Below are positions 25,701 through 33,245 of a stretch of DNA of 64,000 nt, in pieces (positions within the stretch are counted from its first letter, which is position 1; every line of letters starts with the position of its first letter). This DNA comes from Bacteroidales bacterium UBA3297. Its GTDB lineage: Bacteria; Bacteroidota; Bacteroidia; Bacteroidales; Paludibacteraceae. Location: NCBI GenBank assembly GCA_002362105.1, contig DETD01000004.1, positions 148,709 through 212,708 of the forward strand. Direction: 5' to 3'. Under the pieces are notes generated by a model, which saw nothing but the letters and a program-made list of their open reading frames with translations, had not been told where the DNA came from and ran no database searches. A program made the position numbers and the translations under genes.

Positions 25701-27645
25701 AGACACAACAGTAACAGACACCACCCTATTGGAAACCGGTTGTAACCACATTGTGAGAACGCCAATCCACATAGGGAAGACCGTAAGAAAGAACAGCAAC
25801 AAGACCTACTGCGCAAAAGGAACACTATATTTGAGCAGTGGAAAGATAGAAGTGACAAAAGACACCGTTGTAAATGACACTACCCGTTTCGACAGAGACG
25901 AGATGAACATCACCATTTACAAGGTCAACATTATGCACCCTAAAGACACTTCCATCTACTTCACGAATTGCGACACCATCCACTTCAGAGGCAAGGTATA
26001 CAGTGAAAGTATCGTGATAGACTCGTCTTATGCGACAGAATGGTGCGACAGCACCGTACATTATGTGTTGAATGTATTGAAGCCAACTATAAAGGAGCAG
26101 ACAATAGAAAACTGCTACGTTACCAAACATAGAGGCTTTGAATATACAGAGAACACCGTTGTATACGACACATTAAAGGGTCTAAACCACTATGGATGCG
26201 ACAGTATTATTAAAACAAACATTATAGTCCACCAGGCGACAACCGACACACTCCACACCTACGGAGAAGAGTTCAAAACCGTCTACGGCCACTATATCAC
26301 CAATGACACAACAATTGTCGACACACTTGTAAACAAAGCCGGTTGCGACAGCCTGTTGGTAACAGAAGTGCACATTACGCACCTGACAATCGACACAACG
26401 AACCTTTACGGTTGCGACAGTCTGGTAGTTGAGGGCAAGACCTACAAGTCATCGACAACACTCTTGAATAGGAGTTACAATCCGTATATGGAATGGGACG
26501 ACCTAGACAAGACGAATAAGACCTATGAGAGCCACAACCAGTACATAAAGATTGTGATCGGAAAATTCCAGGAATACATCGAAAATATAGACGACTGCGA
26601 ACAGATAACCTTCCGCGGAAAAGTCTATAAAGAAGATGCGGAAATAAGAGACTCATTCGTGTCGAAATCGGGTTGTGACAGCATAATGGTATACAAGTTG
26701 CGCATACACAAGCCAAAAGAGAAAGGCGAGTTATTCCTGACAGGATGCGGTATTGTAACATGGAACAGCCAATCGTTCTACAGCGACACCACATTCGAGC
26801 ACAGCCTAACGACCAAATGGGGCTGCGACAGTATATGTGTGATAAAAATAAATGTGCGCCAACCAGAAGAAGTACACATTACTGAAGAAGGGTGTAATTT
26901 TGTAGAATACGAAGGAGAAACCTACACCCACGACACCCTGGTAACCCGTGTACTGACAAACGTTGGAGGATGCGACAGCACCATATACGCGCACATAAAA
27001 GTGTACCAGCCAACCTATAGCACAATAACCTACGAAGGAGAATACGACGTATTATACAAAGGCCGGAAATACACCAGAAGCACAGTGTTGCGCGACACGC
27101 TAGTCAACCACTGGGGCTGCGACAGCATTATAAAAATTGCCATAATAGTGACCAAGAGCCTCGACTACCCTATTGTGGTAAACAAATACAACTACATGCT
27201 GTTGTGCAACAACAATATCGGCAAAGACCGGTACACAAGTTTCCAATGGTATAAAGACGGGCAACCCGTATACGGCGAAACAAAAGCCTACTACAGCGAG
27301 ACCGTGGGCAACAAGCTGGCAGGCTGCTACCAAGTATACGTCACCACAAAAGACGGCAGAGAATACTTCTCGGAAGAAATCTGCATAGATAAAGAGAAAC
27401 AGCTTACCATATATCCAAACCCAGTTGCAAGGGGAAAAGATATAACGATAGATTACGACTTTAGCGAAGCCGAGAAAAAAGGTTTGTACATAGATGTGTA
27501 TAACAGTGCAGGCAAAAAAGTCTTCCACGATACACCAACAAACTATCCTATTGTCATACCAGGTCAGAGAGAAAAAGGCTATTACTTCGTTCTGATAACA
27601 ACCGGAGAAGACAAAAACATAGGAGCAAAATTTATTGTTAAATAA
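19723..27645 (+). CDS. giant GLUG-repeat surface protein with T9SS sorting domain
   Basis: About 2640 residues. A signal peptide (LTLIGLLLSAAVSAS, about 22-36) is followed by four modules, each opening with a GGxGTxDDPYxI-like motif near residues 41, 584, 985 and 1403. Each continues with glycine-rich GLUG-type repeats such as VGGIVGY or AGGICGI plus I.NC.N.G, which should form a right-handed beta-helix. From about 1825 to 2480 come about a dozen repeats of 50-60 residues built on FRGKVY and GCDSI-like motifs. An Ig-like piece with FQWYKDGQPVY follows, and the end (from about 2560) is a type A T9SS sorting domain, LTIYPNPVARG to the last FIVK. Expected on the cell surface or secreted. It may be an adhesin or polymer-binding protein; its ligand is unknown. 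The true start could be the ATG at 19750. Confidence 0.85.
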   Translation: MNIITKAEQMSKLLQLHKLPLTLIGLLLSAAVSASHPALSGGYGTYDDPYQISTKEDLVALSVFVNEESDGSLLYYIMTADIDMSGIEFEPINNYKYPLDDYNVNFDGNNHKITNLTIAKGNNYCGLFGKVNGNHLTIQNLTIENINIDVETDEDMAYVGGVVAYYGNPSQAGSSTISNCHVSGLIKMEDYIPSCVGGIVGYGKNIDIQNCKNKAKINIDPGNVNTNRDNGIGGIVGKSAVPSITGTTHLISHCSNIGDISGPMNVGGIAGYTLGISASKNNNTGHITYSDGYAGGIIGNASSTLIDFSCNIGPVTISYEGFDNKSTIKSNYIGGIAGYSNVARTVISVYPFADNLNAGYIDGWNYTGGVCGYSNGWTYNNLNIAPVTDGSPFITNCVSGANIGTYPFYDGQNKNIYYGGSLYDKQMSILRDSMNGKVFEGKECIYELYTKQLLFDSIYPHFVSTIENQGPHAGEYNWIYNEGVYPVPNDIDPDFNVLASAVIKLDSSDRVNDINHQFKVVTMETGDEGLMIESTSGNKICQVAGKSIGLVGTGKDTLIISYKDMKRYIPVVVNSVDTMMFSGGAGTEDDPYRITCLKDLKELKFLVYNHTHSKYPEKNWSYGKYLLVENNIDDAFEGNIGTIEDEKKVFQGHLDGGGHRVMVNIDECNSEYSAFISCAVEPATIKNLEVNGNNAACKKGAGIVGIAKNISISSSLNMVNVEATDTAGGIVAKAYHCTFSSCGNNGFVKSPKVSGGIVGYTEDCTLDNVVNGGSVVSAITGGGLLGSIVNTTLNTGVNYGYTGRTTQEIDGTNIGYTVAKAENSTVKNVYWCAQTNTIWDETWQTDGLTMDYMMTNGNFKEALTDVWDTSSDTTLPAPKAIAKFAGSKLLTLPYTFTNQWNTLKDINEPFSVPGLWFKTGTYTTLLGLGCDNEHFQPKEEGTITPQSFGTDTLYIIYYFNGIDKDNQKNKYIKKVPVFSSYGFASGGKGTKDDPYKISSEKDFTLLTRAVTEDYYCVDTLRNASWHKYFIQTTDLTNAHSNPIGNSSRERYEWNGYYDGGNHSITLNINSSDNHTGLFPVLTKQATVSNLTVNGTVVGKDNCGAITGTIHEGSAIVNCRNNATVKGQKSIGGIAGANKGGATSICYNNGTINGTEHVGGICGYAGKGSNNSDLANLGHINGTEHVGGICGTADSCDIRRALNAGIAKGSTSVGGIAGTFKWNGETGSLIFECMNYGYTDNEGMHTGAIVGENVNSGTNVTLCFYNNQLTLAKAIDGDDNEGFATGLNTRELTGYNLEEQGYHLSEEWELKNQHYPIPRALTADEAILLSKPAFIADGEIYINIGTEFEVNNSDNVEWSGKTGSLAISDNMVNFNRSGIDTLVATLNGATKLQPVFVINGLFSGGNGSENRPFLITCKKDMEDLAMFVNTNMLEVDKTKNWSDGQYFQLMNDIPEDSVIVTIVGMPEDETEGDYVHFGGTFKGQGFKMKTGISSSAHNVGLFGLIKGGVVDSLTIYGSISGISNVGGFAGDIENGTITNCNNQAQINGNDHAGGICGIINNGTITNCGNSGSVTSKENRAGGIAGKSQNTTIDGCVNIAPVSAYTLNSYSGGICGCISGKTQLTRCVNAGTVSGENRIGGIVGGIEGEANGTISECLEANEITKTGYSTSTNSGFICGQLSAGTAIANCYYDNKLARLESASDANYATGLETKAMTGDQLKAGLKTNWIYTANNYPRPINDTIALLASSTLQFAGSDYNKDINDGFEAYTYPDCKWRSTEGKVSIDAEKVTLEAFGKDTMVAYYKHLEKKVAIDIQCITIHNQDTLTGCDSVEYENKFYYENISFNDTLKSKVTGCDSLVGISIVVKHSTKAPEQPVIYAIGSYEYEGVTYDKDTTITIVKVNAEKCDSIITQKLSIAQTRITRDTIPAGCDSTLFNTTWYYKDTVLEERHKDEIDRDTLIAYTHINVNQSYTETVDSIYGYDSLTYNGTVFLKDTTVTDTTLLETGCNHIVRTPIHIGKTVRKNSNKTYCAKGTLYLSSGKIEVTKDTVVNDTTRFDRDEMNITIYKVNIMHPKDTSIYFTNCDTIHFRGKVYSESIVIDSSYATEWCDSTVHYVLNVLKPTIKEQTIENCYVTKHRGFEYTENTVVYDTLKGLNHYGCDSIIKTNIIVHQATTDTLHTYGEEFKTVYGHYITNDTTIVDTLVNKAGCDSLLVTEVHITHLTIDTTNLYGCDSLVVEGKTYKSSTTLLNRSYNPYMEWDDLDKTNKTYESHNQYIKIVIGKFQEYIENIDDCEQITFRGKVYKEDAEIRDSFVSKSGCDSIMVYKLRIHKPKEKGELFLTGCGIVTWNSQSFYSDTTFEHSLTTKWGCDSICVIKINVRQPEEVHITEEGCNFVEYEGETYTHDTLVTRVLTNVGGCDSTIYAHIKVYQPTYSTITYEGEYDVLYKGRKYTRSTVLRDTLVNHWGCDSIIKIAIIVTKSLDYPIVVNKYNYMLLCNNNIGKDRYTSFQWYKDGQPVYGETKAYYSETVGNKLAGCYQVYVTTKDGREYFSEEICIDKEKQLTIYPNPVARGKDITIDYDFSEAEKKGLYIDVYNSAGKKVFHDTPTNYPIVIPGQREKGYYFVLITTGEDKNIGAKFIVK
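25186..27170 (+). repeat. array of about a dozen GCDS repeats within the giant protein
   Basis: Protein-level tandem repeats of about 50-60 residues, each with a middle element like FRGKVY or YEGETY, a Thr/Asp-rich strand (DTLV, DTTI) and a closing GCDSI/GCDSL motif followed by a beta strand (VYKLRIHKP). The copies have diverged in DNA, so this is an old array, not a recent expansion. Confidence 0.8.
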
Positions 27646-27676
27646 GAAAAAACTAGGCAAAGCCTACAGACAAGAT

Positions 27677-28894
27677 ATGAACAAACTAACTAAAATAATG
27701 AGCTCGTTGGTACTGCTGTTAAGCGGTAGCACCCTTTATGCCCAGAACTCAACTTTAGACTATGATTTCAGCGTGGAACGTTCTATTTGGGGTGCCAATC
27801 CGGTAAGACCGATTGAACCCGAAATAAAGCAACAGGCGAAAGCAGATAAAAGTGACAGCATAGACACCCCGTTTGAGAAATTCGACTTGTCGGATCTAGC
27901 GGCAGACCAAGACAAAAGAAGAGAAGAGTTGATGAAGCAACTGATGAGGCAAAGACAAGCCAGGACCACACTACCCCTCCTCAAAGACGAATCGCATTCG
28001 CATCTAGGCATAGGTTTCTCAGCAGGCAAGTCGAACCTAATAACAGACTCTGACTTCGGTAATATAACAGGAAATTTCACGCCTGGCTTCAACATAGACT
28101 ACTATTACTTTTTCAACCAGCACTGGGGTTTAAGAATGGGTATAGGCATGTCTATTTCGAAATGCAGCTTCACCAACGACGGAGCATACCGCGACAGTTC
28201 GAACTATATAGACTACGAAGGCGACCAGGTAGGTTTAGGCTACCGTGTAGGCTCAATAAAGGAAGACTTCAAGACCCTCTTGTTCGAAGTTCCATTGATG
28301 GCAGCGTACAGCTATAACGACTGGGTACTTGCAGCAGGTTTCAAATTCGGATTTCCACTCAGCATCAAGTACGACCAGAAAATGGAAGATGTTGACATAA
28401 CAGCCTACTATAACTTCACAGACCCTATTTACAGTTCAAAAGCATTAGGGGCCATACAGGGTAAAGAATTCCAAATTGACGGAAAATATGCAGAAACCCC
28501 TGTATACGTCATGATAGGGGCAAATATCGGACGTAAATTCAGAATTAACGACGTGTTGGATTTTGGAGCCAGCATCTATGTCGACTACTCGTTGAACAGT
28601 TTGAACATGAAAACACGAGACGGCATCAGCGACTCAAACGACGACAAGACCAACTACCTCATCAAGAACGAAGATCTGACCAGTGAGAAGATTCTTACAC
28701 GTTCAAATCCGGGAGCACAGACCAGCACCTCGAGTGTACTGTGCAGCCAGCGCATAAGCGACGGAAAGAAAATAGTAGACGACTTAAAGTATTTAGACTT
28801 TGGTATAAAACTTTCATTACTCTTCAGTTCATACGCGAACGGCACCAAAGAAGCAAAGAAAGAAGTAGAACGTAAAGCGGCACTAATGCAATAA
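27677..28894 (+). CDS. outer-membrane beta-barrel protein, PorT-like
   Basis: 405 residues from MNKLTKIMSSLVLLLSGSTLYAQ, a clear signal peptide; the frame is open 14 codons earlier, overlapping the preceding gene, but that part is not a signal sequence. A charged helical linker (about 55-100) precedes a barrel with alternating strands and aromatic belts, for example HLGIGFSAGKSN, NIDYYYFFNQHWGLRMGIGMS and KYLDFGIKLSLLFSSYA at the end. Such barrels include PorT and other Bacteroidetes porin-fold proteins. It lies 31 bases after the giant T9SS protein with no terminator between, so the pair is probably coexpressed. A role in secreting or anchoring its neighbour is inference. Confidence 0.7.
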   Translation: MNKLTKIMSSLVLLLSGSTLYAQNSTLDYDFSVERSIWGANPVRPIEPEIKQQAKADKSDSIDTPFEKFDLSDLAADQDKRREELMKQLMRQRQARTTLPLLKDESHSHLGIGFSAGKSNLITDSDFGNITGNFTPGFNIDYYYFFNQHWGLRMGIGMSISKCSFTNDGAYRDSSNYIDYEGDQVGLGYRVGSIKEDFKTLLFEVPLMAAYSYNDWVLAAGFKFGFPLSIKYDQKMEDVDITAYYNFTDPIYSSKALGAIQGKEFQIDGKYAETPVYVMIGANIGRKFRINDVLDFGASIYVDYSLNSLNMKTRDGISDSNDDKTNYLIKNEDLTSEKILTRSNPGAQTSTSSVLCSQRISDGKKIVDDLKYLDFGIKLSLLFSSYANGTKEAKKEVERKAALMQ

Positions 28895-28905
28895 AAGGGG
28901 AAAGA

Positions 28906-29820
28906 ATGAGAGACCTTATCACCATATTGGGCCCTACAGCCTGTGGAAAGACCACATTTGCAGCCCACTTGGCCACAGAAATGGGCGCCTCGATTATTAG
29001 TGCAGACAGCCGACAAATATACCGCAGGATGGATATTGGTACAGGAAAAGACCTTGCCGACTATACCCTAAACGGCAAGACCGTCCCCTACTACCTTATC
29101 GACATAGTGGAACCCGGCTACAAGTATAACCTCTTCGAATACCAGCGCGACTTCCTTACAGCCTACAACACAATAAAGGCGAAGGGAGAGCCCCCCATCT
29201 TGTGCGGAGGAACAGGCCTGTATATAGAATCGGTATTAAAGGGATACCGGTTGTCACCAGTACCCGACAACCAAGAATTGAGGGACAAACTGGCAGACAA
29301 AACACTCGACGAGCTGATTGAGATACTGAAAGGCTATAAGACCTTACATAACGTAAGCGACCTCGACACCTGCAAAAGGGCGATTAGAGCGATAGAAATA
29401 GCAGACTATTATAAAAACACCCCTATAGACAAACAGCCGTTCCCAGAGATAACATCGACGGTAATAGGGCTGAACATAGACCGAGAAAAAAGGCGCGAGA
29501 AAATCACCAAACGCCTAAAGGCCAGATTAGAGGAAGGTTTGCTAGACGAAGTACGGAACCTGATAAAGGAAGGCATACATCCGGAAGACCTTATATATTA
29601 CGGATTGGAGTACAAGTTCGTGACACAGCACATTATAGGAGAACTCACCTACGATGAAATGTTCACCCAACTAGAAATAGCCATCCACCAATTTGCAAAA
29701 CGCCAGATGACCTGGTTTAGAGGAATGGAGAAACGCGGAATCCACATCAACTGGATAGAGAGCGAATTACCAATGGAAGAAAAAATAAGAAAAGCACAGG
29801 AAATAATAGCAAACGACTAA
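28906..29820 (+). CDS. miaA: tRNA dimethylallyltransferase
   Basis: A 304-residue enzyme adding the isopentenyl group to A37 of tRNAs that read UNN codons. The P-loop GPTACGKTT, SADSRQIYRRMDIGTGKD, the PYYLIDIVEP stretch, GGTGLYIES and the late YYGLEYK and FAKRQMTWFRGM motifs match the family. Normal length. 11 bases after the barrel gene and 7 before the YjbQ-family gene, so likely within one transcript. Confidence 0.95.
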   Translation: MRDLITILGPTACGKTTFAAHLATEMGASIISADSRQIYRRMDIGTGKDLADYTLNGKTVPYYLIDIVEPGYKYNLFEYQRDFLTAYNTIKAKGEPPILCGGTGLYIESVLKGYRLSPVPDNQELRDKLADKTLDELIEILKGYKTLHNVSDLDTCKRAIRAIEIADYYKNTPIDKQPFPEITSTVIGLNIDREKRREKITKRLKARLEEGLLDEVRNLIKEGIHPEDLIYYGLEYKFVTQHIIGELTYDEMFTQLEIAIHQFAKRQMTWFRGMEKRGIHINWIESELPMEEKIRKAQEIIAND

Positions 29821-29827
29821 AAAGAAA

Positions 29828-30238
29828 ATGGTAGAACAAAAAGAGTTCACGCTCAGGGCAAGGAACAGAGGATTTTGGCTGGTAACAGACGAAATAATAG
29901 AAAAACTCCCCGACCTGCCCCAGCAAGGCCTTCTTAACCTTTTTATAAAGCACACCAGCTGTGCCCTCTGCATAAACGAGAACTTCGACCCCGCAGTAAG
30001 AGACGATATGGCAGAGATATATGACCACCTAATCAAGGAAAACGAGAACTACTATACCCACCTTGATGAAGGGCCAGACGATATGCCAAGCCACGCCAAG
30101 AGCAGCATAACCGGAGTAAGTTTAAGCATACCAATTACAAACGGCAGATTGAATATGGGCATCTGGCAAGGAATCTACCTCTGCGAATTCCGCAACCACG
30201 GAGGTCCACGAAACATAGTAGCAACAATTATTAGTTAA
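29828..30238 (+). CDS. YjbQ/UPF0047 family protein (secondary thiamine-phosphate synthase type)
   Basis: 136 residues with the UPF0047 pattern: FIKHTSCALCINENFDPAVRDDM near the middle, the His-rich NYYTHLDEGPDDMPSHAKSSI, GVSLSIPITNGRL and the end WQGIYLCEFRNHGGPRNIV. Members show weak thiamine-phosphate synthase activity in Escherichia coli; the physiological role is unclear. Cytoplasmic. Confidence 0.9.
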   Translation: MVEQKEFTLRARNRGFWLVTDEIIEKLPDLPQQGLLNLFIKHTSCALCINENFDPAVRDDMAEIYDHLIKENENYYTHLDEGPDDMPSHAKSSITGVSLSIPITNGRLNMGIWQGIYLCEFRNHGGPRNIVATIIS

Positions 30239-30265
30239 AACACATAAAAAAAATACCAAAACAAA

Positions 30266-30775
30266 ATGGAAAAAGACGAACAAAAACAACAAGGCAATAA
30301 CACAAACGAGCAACCCAAAGGCCAACCAGTTGACACCCCAGGATTCGTAAAGAAACTGTTAGAGCAACTAGGATGTCCATACGAAGCATCAGCAAACAAT
30401 CCGTCAGAAATAATCGCAACGTACCAGGGAGAAAAATTTGCCATCAGGTCAGCACCCGGTTATCCGTTCGTACGCATACACGACATGTGGTGGTATAGCG
30501 TAGACTTAGACAACCTAGAGGACATTGTATCGACCAAAAAGGCAATAAACGAAGTCAATGCTGCAATGCCAGGTTTTACCATCGTCTTCAACATGAGTGA
30601 GCAAGAAAAGATGATGGGAGTGCACACAATGAGCGAAATACTGCTAATAGAGCCCATACCAAACACAGCGGGCTACCTCCAACACATACTGAACGGATTT
30701 TTCCAGCAAAAAAAGAATTTTGCACAGTGTCTGGAGGCGATAAAGAAGGCCGACAACAGCGAAAAAGGCAATTAA
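30266..30775 (+). CDS. conserved-looking hypothetical protein
   Basis: 169 residues, soluble, with a low-complexity Gln/Asn/Lys-rich N-terminus (about 1-25) and then a compact alpha/beta domain containing SEIIATYQGEKFAIRSAPGYPFVRIHDMWWYSVDLDN. No signal peptide, membrane segment or catalytic motif that I recognise. The fold might be YbjN-like (a chaperone-type fold), but this is a guess. It follows the YjbQ gene by 27 bases. Confidence 0.55.
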   Translation: MEKDEQKQQGNNTNEQPKGQPVDTPGFVKKLLEQLGCPYEASANNPSEIIATYQGEKFAIRSAPGYPFVRIHDMWWYSVDLDNLEDIVSTKKAINEVNAAMPGFTIVFNMSEQEKMMGVHTMSEILLIEPIPNTAGYLQHILNGFFQQKKNFAQCLEAIKKADNSEKGN

Positions 30776-30878
30776 TAGCAGAAGGAACAGGAAAAACTTT
30801 TAACAAAAATTTTTCTAAAAAGATATTATGTTGTAATTTCGCAAAAAATTGAATAAAAGTAAAAACTAAACAATAAAA

Positions 30879-31595
30879 ATGGCAGGAGAATTGAAAGAGA
30901 CTGACAACAACAGCCTCAAAGAGAATGAAGAACTTTCAAACGCAGTAGAACAAAAGTTCGACGAATTAGACAACGCCCTTACCAAAGGAGAAGCATTCAT
31001 TGAAAGCAACAGCAAGAACCTTCTAATCGGTATAGGAGCCATTATACTTCTGATTTTCGGTGTTATTTACTATATAAAAGGCGTTAAAGAGCCAAAGAAC
31101 GTAGAGGCAGCAGAGGTCATGTTCCCAGCAGAGCAAGCTTTCCAGCGCGACTCGTTCCAGATAGCCCTTAACGGTAACAGCCAAGTTGTAGGTTTCCTCG
31201 CAATCAGCGACACATACAGCGGCACCGACGCAGGCAACGTTGCCAACGCCTATGCAGGCATCTGCTACAAGAAGTTGGGCGACAACGAAAATGCAATTAA
31301 ATACCTCAACGCCTATTCAAGCAGCAACAGCACTCTAGAGCCAGCCATTGAAGGCGCTATAGGAGACTGCTATTGGGACTTGCAGAAAGAAGACGACGCA
31401 ATCAAGGCCTACAACAAGGCCATCAAGTCAGACAACAAGTTGGTGTCTCCTATTTATCTCCGCCGTCTCGGCCTTCTCTATTTGAAGAAGGGCGACAAGA
31501 GCAATGCGAAAGCACAGTTCGAGGCCATAAAGGAGAAATATGGCGAGAGCATGCAGGCACAAGAGGCCGACAAATTAATTGCAATGTGCGAATAA
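30879..31595 (+). CDS. membrane-anchored TPR protein, YfgM-like
   Basis: 238 residues. An acidic cytoplasmic N-terminus (1-45) is followed by one membrane helix (LLIGIGAIILLIFGVIYYI, about 48-66) and a periplasmic domain with about three tetratricopeptide repeats (AGICYKKLGDNENAIKYL, GDCYWDLQKEDDAIKAYNKAI, LGLLYLKKGDKSNAKAQFEAI). The layout is that of YfgM, which assists periplasmic protein folding at the Sec translocon. The match is by architecture. A strong terminator follows it. Confidence 0.75.
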   Translation: MAGELKETDNNSLKENEELSNAVEQKFDELDNALTKGEAFIESNSKNLLIGIGAIILLIFGVIYYIKGVKEPKNVEAAEVMFPAEQAFQRDSFQIALNGNSQVVGFLAISDTYSGTDAGNVANAYAGICYKKLGDNENAIKYLNAYSSSNSTLEPAIEGAIGDCYWDLQKEDDAIKAYNKAIKSDNKLVSPIYLRRLGLLYLKKGDKSNAKAQFEAIKEKYGESMQAQEADKLIAMCE

Positions 31596-31617
31596 GCCAA
31601 CAGTAGAAGAATATATC

Positions 31618-31650
31618 AAGGGTCGCAGTTTCAGATTGCGACCCTTTTTA
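31618..31650 (+). terminator. terminator after the TPR protein gene
   Basis: AAGGGTCGCA pairs with TGCGACCCTT across a nine-base loop and is followed by T-rich sequence, just 21 bases before ribH. Confidence 0.85.
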
Positions 31651-31670
31651 ATAACACAAACACTAAAAAA

Positions 31671-32186
31671 ATGGCAACAACCAACCTATCGGCATACGAT
31701 GCCAACAGCGTACCTAACGCAAGCGAAATGTGTTTCGTTATAATCGTAAGCGAGTGGAACCAGAACATCACATTCGCGCTACGAGACGGAGCAATAGCCG
31801 CAATAAAGGAAAACGGAGGAAGCGAAGAGAACATAACCGTGATGTATGTTCCAGGAAGTTTTGAGCTCACCTTCGCAAGCAAAGCCGTGGCAAATGCCTT
31901 AAAAGAAAAAGGAATGGACGGCAACACCGCAATTATAGCGTTGGGCAGTGTAGTCAGAGGCGGTACCCCACACTTCGACTACGTGTGCAGCGGAACAACC
32001 AACGGACTTGCCGCGCTTAACGCAGACAAAGAATTGGAAGTACCCGTAATTTTCGGACTTCTCACCACCGACGACATGCAACAGGCAGAAGACCGCGCAG
32101 GAGGCAAATTGGGCAACAAGGGTGTTGAGTGCGCAATTACAGCCATAAAGATGCTTGACTTCAAACAGAAGGTTGAAGAAATTTAA
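31671..32186 (+). CDS. ribH: 6,7-dimethyl-8-ribityllumazine synthase
   Basis: A 171-residue enzyme of the last-but-one step of riboflavin synthesis, forming icosahedral or pentameric shells. The substrate motifs SEWNQNIT, VPGSFEL, GSVVRGGTPHFDYV (with the catalytic His) and VIFGLLTTDDMQQAEDRAG are present. The N-terminal tail of about 20 residues is longer than in the minimal enzyme. No other riboflavin gene is nearby. A terminator directly upstream means it either has its own promoter within about 20-50 bases or depends on read-through. Confidence 0.95.
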   Translation: MATTNLSAYDANSVPNASEMCFVIIVSEWNQNITFALRDGAIAAIKENGGSEENITVMYVPGSFELTFASKAVANALKEKGMDGNTAIIALGSVVRGGTPHFDYVCSGTTNGLAALNADKELEVPVIFGLLTTDDMQQAEDRAGGKLGNKGVECAITAIKMLDFKQKVEEI

Positions 32187-32267
32187 TTAGACAGGCATTA
32201 AAAATCAAGCATATAGTTTCCTTAGCAAAAAAATTAGGCGAAAAACGGATATTTTTTCAAGAAAACG

Positions 32268-32299
32268 CTTGGCAAAGTCGAAATTTTAGCCTAACTTTG
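32268..32299 (+). promoter_or_regulatory. promoter of the tRNA-Tyr/tRNA-Gly pair
   Basis: CTTG (32268-32271), 20 bases, TAACTTTG (32292-32299), 20 bases before the tRNA-Tyr. Confidence 0.7.
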
Positions 32300-32319
32300 C
32301 AACGCAAAACGGAAACGAA

Positions 32320-32402
32320 GGGTGCATACCAGAGTGGCCAAATGGGACAGACTGTAAATCTGTTGGCTCTTGCCTTCGGTGGTTCGAATCCATCTGCACC
32401 CA
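32320..32402 (+). tRNA. tRNA-Tyr (GTA)
   Basis: An 83-base tRNA with a long variable arm. Acceptor GGGTGCA/TGCACCC, anticodon loop CTGTAAA giving GTA, T-arm GGTTCGAATCC, discriminator A. CCA is not encoded. Confidence 0.95.
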
Positions 32403-32411
32403 CCCAAATAT

Positions 32412-32484
32412 GCGGAAGTAGCTCAGTTGATAGAGCATCAGCCTTCCAAGCTGAGGGTCGCGGGTTTGAACCCCGTCTTCCGCT
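32412..32484 (+). tRNA. tRNA-Gly (TCC)
   Basis: A 73-base tRNA. Acceptor GCGGAAG/CTTCCGC, D-arm GCTCAGTTGATAGAGC, anticodon loop CTTCCAA giving TCC, T-arm CGGGTTTGAACCCCG, discriminator T. Nine bases after tRNA-Tyr, so one precursor. Confidence 0.95.
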
Positions 32485-32494
32485 CTTATCTCAA

Positions 32495-32534
32495 GAAAAC
32501 AGGTATTCAAAAATTGAATGCCTGTTTTTCTTTT
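32495..32534 (+). terminator. terminator of the tRNA-Tyr/Gly transcript
   Basis: ACAGGTATTCA pairs with TGAATGCCTGT (one T-G pair) across an A-rich loop, followed by T5 and TCTTTT. It overlaps the next gene's promoter. Confidence 0.8.
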
Positions 32535-32544
32535 ATTATCTTTG
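32513..32544 (+). promoter_or_regulatory. promoter of the small secreted protein gene, nested in the tRNA terminator
   Basis: ATTG (32513-32516), 20 bases, TATCTTTG (32537-32544), 36 bases before the ATG at 32581. Confidence 0.6.
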
Positions 32545-32580
32545 CCGTCAAGAAAACCAACCGGCACTAAACAAACATTA

Positions 32581-33087
32581 ATGAAAAATACATCGCTCCT
32601 TCTCGGACTCATCTTATTGGCCAACCTAACATGTGAAGCCCACGAACCCATAGAGAGGACCGTAGAACAAATAACATTGGGCAAGACCTTGAAGGTTCAG
32701 GCGGCGAGAATCCTCAAAGAAAAGGGATTGAACGTAGGCAATAAGATCTGGGACTTCAGAGAGCATCCGGAAGAGATGCCCGTACAAATCGACGACAGCA
32801 TCAGGCACATTGGCCAAGAGTGGGATGGAATTTTATTCAACACTACCTCAGGGAAAGTCATTTACAGACTCTGCTTCCTACAGAGGGAAAGAGACAGCAG
32901 CCAAATAGACACCACCTTCAAAGAGGTGAAACTGTATTTAAAAGAAAAATACTCGGTATACCTTACAGAAGACACCGACTATAACACAACCTATAGCGAC
33001 GAAAAGACAGAAATCTCCCTTTGGAAAACCTCGAACACCAGTCTGCGCCTCTGCTACTATGCGACAACCCTGACCGAGGAAGAATAA
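32581..33087 (+). CDS. small secreted protein of unknown function
   Basis: 168 residues with a signal peptide (MKNTSLLLGLILLANLTCEA). The Cys18 in LTCEA does not follow a good lipobox, so it is probably periplasmic, not a lipoprotein. The mature part has alternating strands and helices. I do not recognise a family. The frame is open further upstream but runs through the tRNA terminator and the promoter, so the start at 32581 is preferred. Single gene. Confidence 0.6.
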   Translation: MKNTSLLLGLILLANLTCEAHEPIERTVEQITLGKTLKVQAARILKEKGLNVGNKIWDFREHPEEMPVQIDDSIRHIGQEWDGILFNTTSGKVIYRLCFLQRERDSSQIDTTFKEVKLYLKEKYSVYLTEDTDYNTTYSDEKTEISLWKTSNTSLRLCYYATTLTEEE

Positions 33088-33245
33088 CAATACACTAATC
33101 GACCTAAAAAGTGTCCTAAATGTCGTATACCTATAACATATGGGACAGAATTGGTTAGAAGTGCTTATATTTGTATAGAAAAAAAATCTGGGCATTTCAA
33201 GAACGAAACGAACAGAGCAAACAAGCAGCGTTTAACAATACAACA

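Noticed and set aside
19723..27170. CRISPR-like or DNA tandem repeat array
   Set aside because: The repeats are protein-level GLUG and GCDS repeats with diverged DNA; there are no short identical repeats with uniform spacers.
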